Positions 33,934 to 42,243 of a DNA stretch of 64,000 nt are shown here, one piece after another. Position numbers and translations under genes: made by a program. A model generated the notes under the pieces. The model saw nothing but the letters and a program-made list of their open reading frames with translations, searched no databases and was not told where the DNA came from. Where the stretch lies: the NCBI GenBank assembly GCA_017439185.1, contig JAFRTM010000019.1:1-64000 (forward strand), in the 5' to 3' direction. Positions within the stretch are counted from its first letter, which is position 1. Each line of letters opens with the position of its first letter. This stretch comes from Bacteroidales bacterium (GTDB taxonomy: Bacteria > Bacteroidota > Bacteroidia > Bacteroidales > P3).

Positions 33934-35106
33934 CTATTTGTCGTGGAAAGCAGAGGCGATCCGCTCGAGACCTTCAAGCAGCAAGGAACGCGGACAGCCG
34001 ATATTGATGCGGAAGTGGCAGCGGTAGGCGTCGCCGCCGAAGTCGGTGCCGTCATTGAGCGCCACATGGGCCACCTCAAGCAGCCTACGTTTGACTTCCT
34101 CGTGGGTGAGATGAAAACCGCTGAAATCGAGCCAGGCAAGATACGAGGCTTCTGGTAACACGGCCTTGACCTGTGGCAGCCGTTCGGAAAGAAAATCATG
34201 AAGAGTCGTCACATTGTCCTTCAGATATTGCAACATCTGGGCAAGCCACTCGTCGCCATGAGAGAATGCCGCCTCGGCTCCAACGAAAGCAAAGATATTG
34301 CCTCCTGCCACACCGTAGCCGTCGAGGTAGGAGTGGAAGCGTTGTCGCAGTGCGGTATTGGGTATATATGAAAGCGAACTCCCCAATCCGGCAATGTTGA
34401 AAGTCTTGCTCGGAGCGATAAAAGTGATGGAGTTTTCTTTCGCCGTATCACTCACGGTGGAGAAAGAGACGTGTTGCCGAGGCGGAAGGGTAAGGTCGGC
34501 GTGGATTTCATCGGCAATGACCAGAACTCCATTCCGGTGGCAGATGTCGGCAATGCGTTTAAGAACGGCTTCGCCCCATATTGTGCCGGCGGGATTGTGA
34601 GGGTTGGAAAGTATAAATATCTTGCATCCCTTGACTTTCTGTTCAAAGTCGTCAAAATCAATGGCAAAACGCCCGTCGGTGATGTGTAGAGGGCTGGTGA
34701 CCAACTGCCGCCCAGAGTCGCTCGGCAGATGAATGAACGGAGGATAGACAGGAGTTGTGACCAGCACCTTGTCGCCCGGGACTGAAAAAGCCTGCAACGC
34801 AAAGGCGATGCCGGCCACAATTCCGGGGATGAAGTGCAACTCTTCGCGAGTGGCAGATATAGAATAGTGGCGGTCAAGCCAGCTGATGGCAGAGGAGAAA
34901 TAGGAAGGGGAGGGGATGGCATAGCCCAGCACCTCATGGTCCAGACGTTCCCTCAGAGCTTTCACCACAAAGTCGGGCGACCGGAAATCCATATCGGCAA
35001 CCCACATGGGCAATAAGTCTGAAGAGCCGAAAAAATGTTCCAATCCGTCGTATTTCACGCAGTCGGACCCACGGCGTTCTATGATTTCATCAAAATTATA
35101 CTTCAT
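33934..35106 (-). CDS. MalY/PatB-type PLP-dependent C-S lyase or aminotransferase
   Basis: This 390-aa fold-type I PLP enzyme starts MKYNFDEIIERRGSDCVKYD, diagnostic of the MalY/PatB group. It has NPHNPAG, DEIHADL and the PLP-binding Lys in FIAPSKTFNIAGLGSS (around residue 230). Members cleave cystathionine or cysteine-like substrates and can have regulatory side roles. It lies 30 nt downstream of recQ and 9 nt upstream of the LRR gene. Confidence 0.9.
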   Translation of the reverse strand: MKYNFDEIIERRGSDCVKYDGLEHFFGSSDLLPMWVADMDFRSPDFVVKALRERLDHEVLGYAIPSPSYFSSAISWLDRHYSISATREELHFIPGIVAGIAFALQAFSVPGDKVLVTTPVYPPFIHLPSDSGRQLVTSPLHITDGRFAIDFDDFEQKVKGCKIFILSNPHNPAGTIWGEAVLKRIADICHRNGVLVIADEIHADLTLPPRQHVSFSTVSDTAKENSITFIAPSKTFNIAGLGSSLSYIPNTALRQRFHSYLDGYGVAGGNIFAFVGAEAAFSHGDEWLAQMLQYLKDNVTTLHDFLSERLPQVKAVLPEASYLAWLDFSGFHLTHEEVKRRLLEVAHVALNDGTDFGGDAYRCHFRINIGCPRSLLLEGLERIASAFHDK

Positions 35107-35136
35107 ATAATAAGGTGTAGGAGTCAGCGCGTATGT

Positions 35137-37353
35137 TTAATAGCCGTAGTCGGTGAGGAATTTGATATGCATAAGGCGGATTTCCTCGTGGGTGTAGTCC
35201 GGGTCGTCGGCGAATTCTTCGTATGCCTCCTCGAGTGATCCGTTTTCCGCCTCACGCCAGTAGTCCATGAGCACATCGCGATGTTCTTCCTCAATGTTGT
35301 CTTCGATATAATAGGTAATGTCGAGTTTTGTTCCCGAGCTGATGATATGCTCGATCTCGGTAAGAAGTTCGTCCATGGTGAATCCTTTTCCACGGGCGAT
35401 GTCTTCCAGCGACATCTTTTTATCGATAGACCTCACAATATATACTTTGGCGACAGATTTGTTGGCAGTAGAACGGATGATGATATCCTGAGGACGTTCA
35501 ATCTCGTTGTCTTCCACATAGCGTTTGATCAGTTCTACGAACGGCTGGCCATATTTTTGGGCCTTGCCTGCGCCGACACCCATACAATGGGAGAGTTCCT
35601 CCAGGGTACAAGGATATTGTATAGTCATATCTTTCAGCGAGCGTTCTTCGAAGATGACGTAGAGTGGCAGCTTTTCCTTGTTGGCGATGGAGCGGACCAG
35701 CCCTTTGAGTTGGGCATAGAGGGCCTCGTCACCGGCCGCCGAGCCACCGGCACCGCCGTTCAGGAGTTCGTTGTCGTCGTCATCGGTAGCGGCAGCGTAG
35801 TCGTGGTCGCAACTGACATAGACCTCGGAAGGAGCCTTCATAAACCGGAACCCGGCCGGCGTGATTTTCAGCACGCCATACTGTTCCACCTCTTTTTGCA
35901 GGAGGTTGTCGATAACGGCTTGCCTTATGACTGCACGCCAGAAGAGGTCGGAATGGTCGGTCCCTTGTCCGTATTGTTCCAGTTGGTCGTGGTTATATGT
36001 TTTGGTGTGGTTGTTTTTGCGGCCGAGCATAACATCGATCACCTCTTTGGCTTTGAACGCCTGTTTCATCGCCAAGATTGTCTCAAGCATATAGACAGTC
36101 TCCTCTTTGGCTTCCTCCTTGGGTTTGGGATGTACGCAGTTGTCGCAGTTTCCGCAATTGGATTCGGGATAATCCTCGCCGAAATATTTAAGGATGTTGA
36201 CCCTGCGGCATGACGAACTCTCGGCATAGGAGACCATCTCTTGGACGAGCTGCTTGGCCTGTTCCTGCTCGGTAAGATTCTTATCGGTGAAGAACTTGTA
36301 GAGTTTCTCCACATCCTGTTCGCAGTAGAAGGCAATGCAGCGCCCCTCGCCGCCGTCGCGTCCGGCGCGCCCCGTTTCCTGATAATAGCCTTCCAGCGAT
36401 TTGGGGATGTCGTAGTGGATAACAAAACGCACATCAGGCTTGTCAATACCCATACCGAAAGCTATGGTGGCTACAATTACATCGACATCTTCCATAAGGA
36501 ATTTGTCCTGATTTTCTGCTCGTGTAACGGAGTCGAGGCCGGCGTGGTATGGCAAAGCCTTGATGCCGTTGATACATAAGAGTTCGGCGAGGTCTTCCAC
36601 CCGTTTGCGCGTAAGGCAATAGATGATGCCACTCTTGCCGGGGTTGTCTTTTATGAATTTTATGATCTCTTTGTGGAGAAGCATCGGGTCAGATGGTTTC
36701 GGCCGTACCTCGTAGTATAGGTTAGGACGGTTAAAGGAGGAGGCAAAGACTTTGGCGTTCTCCATGTGCAGGTTCTTGATAATGTCCTGTTGGACCTTGG
36801 GAGTGGCACTGGCGGTAAGAGTCAGGATGGGAACGTTCATATTGATGCGAGTGATGGCATCGCGCAGGTGACGGTATTCGGGTCGGAAGTCGTGTCCCCA
36901 CTCGGATATGCAGTGAGCCTCGTCAATAGCGAAGAAGGACACAGGAATTTGCTGGAGAAATTCAACAGTCTCGTCCTTCGAAAGAGTTTCCGGAGCCACA
37001 TAGAGCATTTTGGTGCCGCCAGCCATAAGGTCGTCTTTCACGTCTTTTACCTGCTGGCGATTGAGGGACGAGTTCAGGAAGTGGGCAACGTAGTTGTTGC
37101 CAGAGTTGTAGCGTACTGCATCGACCTGGTTTTTCATAAGGGCAATCAAGGGGGACACCACAATGGCAGTTCCCTCGCTGATTATTGCAGGCAGTTGGTA
37201 ACAGAGTGATTTACCACCACCGGTAGGCATTATCACGAAAGTGTCGTTACCATCCAATACGCTGCGAATAATCTCCTCCTGATCGCCTTTGAAGTTGTCG
37301 AATCCAAAGATCTCTTTCAGTTTAGCTTGTAGATTTATATCGTGTGTATCCAT
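35137..37353 (-). CDS. recQ: ATP-dependent DNA helicase RecQ
   Basis: The 738-aa protein has SF2 helicase motifs: TGGGKS (44-49), DEAH (144-147), SATPKV and the arginine-finger region QETGRAGRDG. Next come the RecQ zinc-binding cysteines (SSCRRVNILKYFGE...CGNCDNC) and an HRDC-like region, then an extra C-terminal extension. RecQ unwinds recombination and stalled-fork intermediates. It is longer than E. coli RecQ, as is usual in Bacteroidota. Confidence 0.95.
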   Translation of the reverse strand: MDTHDINLQAKLKEIFGFDNFKGDQEEIIRSVLDGNDTFVIMPTGGGKSLCYQLPAIISEGTAIVVSPLIALMKNQVDAVRYNSGNNYVAHFLNSSLNRQQVKDVKDDLMAGGTKMLYVAPETLSKDETVEFLQQIPVSFFAIDEAHCISEWGHDFRPEYRHLRDAITRINMNVPILTLTASATPKVQQDIIKNLHMENAKVFASSFNRPNLYYEVRPKPSDPMLLHKEIIKFIKDNPGKSGIIYCLTRKRVEDLAELLCINGIKALPYHAGLDSVTRAENQDKFLMEDVDVIVATIAFGMGIDKPDVRFVIHYDIPKSLEGYYQETGRAGRDGGEGRCIAFYCEQDVEKLYKFFTDKNLTEQEQAKQLVQEMVSYAESSSCRRVNILKYFGEDYPESNCGNCDNCVHPKPKEEAKEETVYMLETILAMKQAFKAKEVIDVMLGRKNNHTKTYNHDQLEQYGQGTDHSDLFWRAVIRQAVIDNLLQKEVEQYGVLKITPAGFRFMKAPSEVYVSCDHDYAAATDDDDNELLNGGAGGSAAGDEALYAQLKGLVRSIANKEKLPLYVIFEERSLKDMTIQYPCTLEELSHCMGVGAGKAQKYGQPFVELIKRYVEDNEIERPQDIIIRSTANKSVAKVYIVRSIDKKMSLEDIARGKGFTMDELLTEIEHIISSGTKLDITYYIEDNIEEEHRDVLMDYWREAENGSLEEAYEEFADDPDYTHEEIRLMHIKFLTDYGY

Positions 37354-37430
37354 ATTCTATAATTTTTTTTCAATCCGGTACAAATTTAGTTCAATCGGGT
37401 GTGTTAAAATCTGACGTTCTTGCACTGATT

Positions 37431-37461
37431 TTTGCTATGTTGAACTTTTTTTGTACTTTTG
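37431..37461 (+). promoter_or_regulatory. promoter of kdsD-lptB
   Basis: A -33 TTTG (37431-37434) and a -7 TACTTTTG (37454-37461) are 19 nt apart. A TTG within the -7 box (37459) has been read as a start, but it lies upstream of the expected transcription start. Confidence 0.75.
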
Positions 37462-37515
37462 CAAAGTATTTACAAAGATAAGAATAATAATTTAATTTGC
37501 AAAATAAATTTTACA

Positions 37516-38484
37516 GTGAAGAGTGTTGAAGATATAAAAAGTATTGCAATTCAGGTAATTAGAGATGAACAAAAAGCTGTAGCAAATCTCGAAAAACAGG
37601 TTGATAACAGTTTCGCTGAAGCTGTAAAATTACTTTTTTTATGCCAAGGAAGAGTAATTTTGACGGGGATTGGGAAGAGTGCGAACATTGCAACTAAAAT
37701 TGTTTCGACATTAAATTCGACAGGGACGCCAGCTATATTTATGCATGCCGCCGATGCTATCCACGGAGACTTGGGAATGGTGCAGAAAGACGATGTGGTG
37801 GTATGTATCTCAAAGAGTGGAAATACTCCGGAGATTAAGGTGTTGGTGCCGCTGATAAAACATTTTGGGAACAAACTCATAGCCATAGTAGGGGATTCGG
37901 CGTCTTTTCTTGCCAAGGAGGCAGATGTGGTACTCAGCGCATACGTACCCCATGAAGCCTGTCCCAACAATTTGGCGCCAACCTCTTCGACTACTGCGCA
38001 ACTGGTGATGGGAGATGCTCTCGCCGTGGCACTTATAGAGTGCAGGAACTTCACGGCAACCGACTTTGCCCGATTCCATCCCGGTGGGGCATTGGGAAAA
38101 CAGTTGTATTTAAGGGTTTCGGATCTTTCGGTGCTTAACGAAAAACCGCAGATAAGCAAGAACACATCGGTCAGGGATGCAATATTGGAGATGACGTCCA
38201 AGAGGCTGGGCTGTGCTGTAGTGGTAGAGGAAGAGAAGCCGGTGGGCATTATCACCGACGGAGACCTGCGGAGAATGCTTAACGGAGGCAAGCAAATAGA
38301 CGATCTGACGGCAGCAGACATAATGAGTGTAAACCCGAAGCAGATAGTTGCCGACGAGTATGCGGTAAAGGCATTGAACATAATGAAACAGAACAGTATA
38401 ACCCAGTTGGTGGTTGTGGACGGCGAGGGCTTTTATGTGGGAGTGGTACATCTCCACGACATACTGAGGGAAGGAATATTGTAG
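37516..38484 (+). CDS. kdsD: D-arabinose-5-phosphate isomerase (KdsD/KpsF)
   Basis: KdsD converts ribulose-5-phosphate to arabinose-5-phosphate, the first step to Kdo for lipopolysaccharide. I choose the GTG at 37516, giving 322 aa that begin KSVEDIKSIAIQVIRDE, the family's usual N-terminus. A SIS domain (TGIGKSANIATKIVSTL, HGDLGMV, CISKSGNTPE) is followed by two CBS domains near the C-terminus. It is 23 nt upstream of lptB, so precursor supply and LPS export are co-transcribed. Confidence 0.92.
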   Translation: MKSVEDIKSIAIQVIRDEQKAVANLEKQVDNSFAEAVKLLFLCQGRVILTGIGKSANIATKIVSTLNSTGTPAIFMHAADAIHGDLGMVQKDDVVVCISKSGNTPEIKVLVPLIKHFGNKLIAIVGDSASFLAKEADVVLSAYVPHEACPNNLAPTSSTTAQLVMGDALAVALIECRNFTATDFARFHPGGALGKQLYLRVSDLSVLNEKPQISKNTSVRDAILEMTSKRLGCAVVVEEEKPVGIITDGDLRRMLNGGKQIDDLTAADIMSVNPKQIVADEYAVKALNIMKQNSITQLVVVDGEGFYVGVVHLHDILREGIL

Positions 38485-38507
38485 CACTAAAACATCATTA
38501 GAAAAAG

Positions 38508-39272
38508 ATGGAACTAAGAACAGAAGACTTGGTAAAGAAGTACCGTTCGCGTACAGTGGTAAAGCAGGCCAGTGTGTCAGTAAGACAAGGGGAGATAGTA
38601 GGACTCCTGGGTCCTAACGGGGCAGGGAAAACTACTACATTCTATATGATAGTAGGAATTATAAAACCTTTTTCGGGCAAGGTATTTCTTGAGAACGAGG
38701 ATATAACGAAGATGCCGATGTTCAAGCGGGCACAGATGGGAATAGGATATTTGGCCCAGGAGGCGAGTGTGTTCAGGCAGATGAGTGTGGAGAACAATAT
38801 AATGTCGATTCTGGAATTCCGCAAAGACCTGACCAAAGCCCAGCGGTCGGAAAAACTGGAGTCGCTCATAGAGGAATTCGGGTTGTCAAAGATAAGGAAG
38901 AGCAAGGGAATACAGCTGAGCGGAGGAGAGAGGCGGAGAACGGAGATAGCGAGAGCTTTGGCCAACGACCCTAAGTTCCTGTTACTTGACGAGCCGTTTG
39001 CGGGGGTAGACCCTATAGCGGTGCAGGATATACAGGATATTGTGGACCATTTGAAGGAGAAAAACATAGGAATACTTATCACTGACCATAATGTGAACGA
39101 GACACTTAGGATTACAGACAGGGCATATCTTCTGTATGAGGGTTCAGTGTTGCATCACGGGACTCCGGAAGAGATGGCGAACGACCCGGATGTCAGGAAT
39201 AAATATTTGGGACGAGACTTTGTGTGGCAAGGTAAAAAAGAAACGCGAAAACTGACGGAGACGGAGGACTAA
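38508..39272 (+). CDS. lptB: LPS export ABC transporter ATPase
   Basis: This 254-aa ATPase has Walker [11 protein letters not shown], signature [15 protein letters not shown] and Walker [13 protein letters not shown], with the LptB-specific stretch [14 protein letters not shown]. LptB drives LptF/G to lift lipopolysaccharide from the inner membrane; an LptF/G-type permease is encoded at 47904-49349. It is co-transcribed with kdsD. Confidence 0.95.
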   Translation: MELRTEDLVKKYRSRTVVKQASVSVRQGEIVGLLGPNGAGKTTTFYMIVGIIKPFSGKVFLENEDITKMPMFKRAQMGIGYLAQEASVFRQMSVENNIMSILEFRKDLTKAQRSEKLESLIEEFGLSKIRKSKGIQLSGGERRRTEIARALANDPKFLLLDEPFAGVDPIAVQDIQDIVDHLKEKNIGILITDHNVNETLRITDRAYLLYEGSVLHHGTPEEMANDPDVRNKYLGRDFVWQGKKETRKLTETED

Positions 39273-39572
39273 AAACGGAAAAACGGGGATGGAGGAAGCA
39301 AAATCGGGCGAGTCAGTCGTTTGATATAATGCATTATAAATCATAGAGATGTGTTGTTTAGTAACAATTGATTGTTAAGAATTTGTGGTTGGTTTATAAG
39401 CAATAATAAAAATTATTAGTACTTTTGCAAAAATATTTTCGCTTATTATACCTTAATATAATAAGAGAACAAAAGTAACAAAAAAAGGGAAACAAAATAT
39501 GGGCAAAGCCTCAACACATAACTCATTATCAAGCTCATTGAAGACAGGCTGTGCTCATTTATTATACGTATA
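39273..39572. other. intergenic region, 300 nt, with palindromes and a -7 box
   Basis: No ORF is supported. Visible features are a 14-nt palindrome TATAATGCATTATA (near 39326-39339), the inverted repeat TAACAAT-TG-ATTGTTA (near 39362-39377), and a -7 box TACTTTTG (39420-39427) that would give gpsA a leader of about 140 nt. No good -33 lies at normal spacing. Confidence 0.5.
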
Positions 39573-40427
39573 ATGAAAATATCGGTTATAGGTAGCGGAA
39601 GTTGGGCGACAGCCATAGTAAACATAATGCAGTGCCACGGAGCCGTGATTGACTGGTGGAAACGCCGTGACGAGCGGCCGTTGGCGGATGTGATAGCATC
39701 CTCGGAATATGTATTCCTTGCTGTGCCGTCGCCATTTCTGCACGCTTCGTTGCAGAGACTATCGTCCAATGCTTTTGATTCGAAAAATGTAATATCGGCA
39801 ATAAAGGGATATGTGCCGGAGACGCATCAGTCGGTAACCGAGTATTTGAAATCCTTTTTCCATGTGCCGGATACGCATCTTTGTGTGATAGGAGGTCCAT
39901 CGCACGCTGAGGAGGTGGAGCAGGGACAGATGGCGGCGCTGACTGTGGCCTCGCCGAACAGGGAGTTGGCAAAGACCGTGTGCTCGTTGCTGAGAAGCAA
40001 GATAATGAGGTGTACTCCGTCGGACGATATGAAGAGGCTGGAAAGGGCTGCGACGCTGAAGAATATATATGCCGTGGCAGTGGGACTTTGCCGAGGACTC
40101 GGCGGAGGAGACAACTGCACGGGAATGCTGATGGCGGCAATATTGAAAGAGGTTACGAGAGTCGCCAAGATGGACGAGAATGCCATTGCGGACTTGCTTG
40201 CCACATGCTATTCGCATCATTCGAGGAATTTCCAGCTGGGAATGATGATAGGAGAAGGGGTGGATGTGAAGACCGCATTGGAACAGATGCCAATGACGCC
40301 TGAGGGTTATTATGCGGCTCAGAGTTTCGAGCAGCTGAAAGGCAACTCTAATCTGCCGATAGCGCAGACGGTGTGTGACATATTGGTTGGTCAGTCGCCG
40401 ACTGAACAGATAATGCAATTTGATTGA
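39573..40427 (+). CDS. gpsA: glycerol-3-phosphate dehydrogenase [NAD(P)+]
   Basis: GpsA reduces dihydroxyacetone phosphate to sn-glycerol-3-phosphate for phospholipids. The 284-aa protein has a Rossmann loop VIGSGSWATAIVN, the catalytic-site segments SAIKGYVPE and ATLKNIYAVAVG with their lysines, and FQLG in the C-terminal helical domain. It is shorter than the usual 330 aa, mainly at the N-terminal domain loops. The acyltransferase gene starts 9 nt later, making a G3P synthesis and acylation pair. Confidence 0.9.
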   Translation: MKISVIGSGSWATAIVNIMQCHGAVIDWWKRRDERPLADVIASSEYVFLAVPSPFLHASLQRLSSNAFDSKNVISAIKGYVPETHQSVTEYLKSFFHVPDTHLCVIGGPSHAEEVEQGQMAALTVASPNRELAKTVCSLLRSKIMRCTPSDDMKRLERAATLKNIYAVAVGLCRGLGGGDNCTGMLMAAILKEVTRVAKMDENAIADLLATCYSHHSRNFQLGMMIGEGVDVKTALEQMPMTPEGYYAAQSFEQLKGNSNLPIAQTVCDILVGQSPTEQIMQFD

Positions 40428-40436
40428 TAGACAGAC

Positions 40437-41405
40437 GTGTACACGGATGCGGAAATACCACAGGCGATGGAGCGCCTGGCCGAGTGGCCGGGAGTGAGGT
40501 CGGTGTCGTGGTGGGCATATCCGGACGAGGATGAGAATTTCTTGGCCCGCAGGTTGCGGGAAATCAAGACCGTGGAGGAGTTTCAGAGCAGGGTGATGGG
40601 GCCGATAGCGCACATTATTCTTGACCGGACGTCGCAGGGATTGACGTGCTCGGGGCTAGAATATATAACGGGAGAGCCGACTTTGTTTGTGTCGAACCAT
40701 AGAGATATCGTGCTTGACGCTTATTTTCTGCAGACGCTGTTCAACGACAGGCATTGGACGACGACTCAAGTTGTGTCGGGTAATAATTTGTTGGTTAATC
40801 AGGCGATAGTAGATATAGCGGCGTCGAATAAGCTTATTCATATAGGAAGAGGAGGGACGAAGAGGAGCTGGGGAGAAGAGCTGTTGGCGATGTCGCAGAC
40901 GCTGAGAACGGCATTGGAAAGTGGCGCGTCGATATGGATAGCGCAGCGTAATGGAAGGACAAAGGACAATGTGGACAAGACGGATCCGGCGATAATTCAC
41001 ATGTTGGCCACGTCCGGGCCGATAGAAGGATATAGGATTGTGCCGCTGACGATCACGTATGAGATAGAGCCCAATGCGGTTTACAAGGCGAAATATTTGT
41101 GGACGAAGGATCACCCGCAGGAACCGGAGAAGGAGGATTATATGGGGCAGATAATGGAGAGTATATTGCAGGACAAAGGCCATATACATTATGCTTTCCA
41201 CGAGCCGGTGGACATGACTATGGGAGAAGGAATGACGCATAAGGATTACTATCATGTGGTGGCGGAGCGAATAGATGCCGCAATCACCGCGGGATATGCG
41301 AAGTGGCCTCTGACGGAAGAGGTGAGAAGTCAGTGGGGAAAGATGATGGAAGGGGCTCCGGATTATTTGCGGCCGTACTTGGAGAAGTTTGCTCCGGGTA
41401 ATTGA
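40437..41405 (+). CDS. glycerol-phosphate acyltransferase family protein
   Basis: The 322-aa protein uses a GTG start 9 nt after gpsA. The active-site-like block SNHRDIVLDAYFLQ resembles acyltransferase motif I, but the Asp spacing is not the strict HX4D: a second Asp sits at His+2 and the other at His+6. IHIGRGGTKRSW and SIWIAQRNGRTKD follow in motif II/III positions. It probably acylates glycerol-3-phosphate or a related acceptor, judging from its partner gene. It looks like the Bacteroidota branch of soluble or peripheral acyltransferases. Confidence 0.82.
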   Translation: MYTDAEIPQAMERLAEWPGVRSVSWWAYPDEDENFLARRLREIKTVEEFQSRVMGPIAHIILDRTSQGLTCSGLEYITGEPTLFVSNHRDIVLDAYFLQTLFNDRHWTTTQVVSGNNLLVNQAIVDIAASNKLIHIGRGGTKRSWGEELLAMSQTLRTALESGASIWIAQRNGRTKDNVDKTDPAIIHMLATSGPIEGYRIVPLTITYEIEPNAVYKAKYLWTKDHPQEPEKEDYMGQIMESILQDKGHIHYAFHEPVDMTMGEGMTHKDYYHVVAERIDAAITAGYAKWPLTEEVRSQWGKMMEGAPDYLRPYLEKFAPGN

Positions 41406-41435
41406 TTTATTTATATAAATGTGGTTGGTTGTTGG

Positions 41436-41534
41436 TAGGAGTCATCTCCATATCAACTCCATATCAAGTCCATGTTTTGTTCGAGATATGTAGGAGGCAA
41501 ATAGGAGGCATATTCGAGAGAGGTTCGGCTGAGT
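41436..41534. repeat. 11-nt-period tandem repeat, longest array (locus E)
   Basis: Nine consecutive 11-mers can be read: taggagtcatc, tccatatcaac, tccatatcaag, tccatgttttg, ttcgagatatg, taggaggcaaa, taggaggcata, ttcgagagagg, ttcggctgagt. Adjacent units pair up in near-identity (2/3, 6/7, 8/9) while the period stays exact through the whole 99 nt. Confidence 0.8.
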
Positions 41535-41622
41535 TTTGACTTGTGGATGAATTTGGAGGTGGATACAATAAGTTTTGGTTTTATGCGTTATATAGTTAGT
41601 TACACTAATTATTATAGAAGTT

Positions 41623-42099
41623 ATGGAAAAAATGATGGAAATCAGGTATTGGGAGTATGACGGTGTTGAGGAACTGAAGGAGGAGGAGAGGGCGTTGGTG
41701 GCGGCGGCGAGGGAGGCTACCGGTGGGAGTTATTCGCCATATTCACATTTTAAGGTTGGGGCTGCGGTGCTGCTGGAGGACGGGAGTGTGATGAAGGGGT
41801 CGAATCAGGAGAATGTGGCGTATCCGTCGGGGTTGTGTGCAGAGAGGGTGACATTGTTTTCGGCTTCGGCCCAGAGTGGTGGAAAGGCGGTGAGGATGAT
41901 GGCTGTGACGGCGATTGACGGTGAGGGAAAGAGTGCGACGGCCGCGCCGTGCGGCGCATGCAGGCAGGTGATGGCGGAGCAGGAGAGGAGACAGGGCAGC
42001 AAGATGAGAATAATCGTGCCGTTGGGAAATGGAAAAATTAGGATTTTTGATAGTGCCGACGACCTTTTGCCGTTTGCTTTTGAAGCAGAATTGGGTTAG
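41623..42099 (+). CDS. cdd: cytidine deaminase
   Basis: The 158-aa zinc enzyme converts cytidine to uridine in pyrimidine salvage. Motifs are SPYSHFKVGAAV, the catalytic CAE (in SGLCAERVTLFS) and zinc PCGACRQ. The small size indicates the homotetrameric type. The first residues include two alternative Met codons (positions 1, 4 and 5). The 217-nt gap before it is largely the 11-nt repeat of locus E. Confidence 0.92.
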   Translation: MEKMMEIRYWEYDGVEELKEEERALVAAAREATGGSYSPYSHFKVGAAVLLEDGSVMKGSNQENVAYPSGLCAERVTLFSASAQSGGKAVRMMAVTAIDGEGKSATAAPCGACRQVMAEQERRQGSKMRIIVPLGNGKIRIFDSADDLLPFAFEAELG

Positions 42100-42193
42100 G
42101 AAGTCATAATGTTAAGGTGTTGGTAGCAAGTGATTTGGGATTTGGGGAGAAGATTTTTTTGCAGAAAAATATAGGAGACAAATATTTTTTTTG

Positions 42194-42201
42194 TATCTTT
42201 G
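42194..42201 (+). promoter_or_regulatory. -7 box of PpiD-like gene
   Basis: TATCTTTG is a perfect TAnnTTTG, 42 nt before the start codon. A TTTG is present upstream, but 32 nt away rather than the usual 19-21. Confidence 0.55.
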
Positions 42202-42243
42202 CACGCTTTTTGAATATAATAATATAAAAATATAACAAACAAA

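Noticed and set aside
37459..37515. TTG start for kdsD
   Set aside because: The TTG lies inside the -7 promoter box, so it would not be transcribed; the GTG at 37516 gives the family's usual N-terminus.
41436..41534. CRISPR array
   Set aside because: The repeats are 11 nt, contiguous and without spacers, and no cas gene is nearby.
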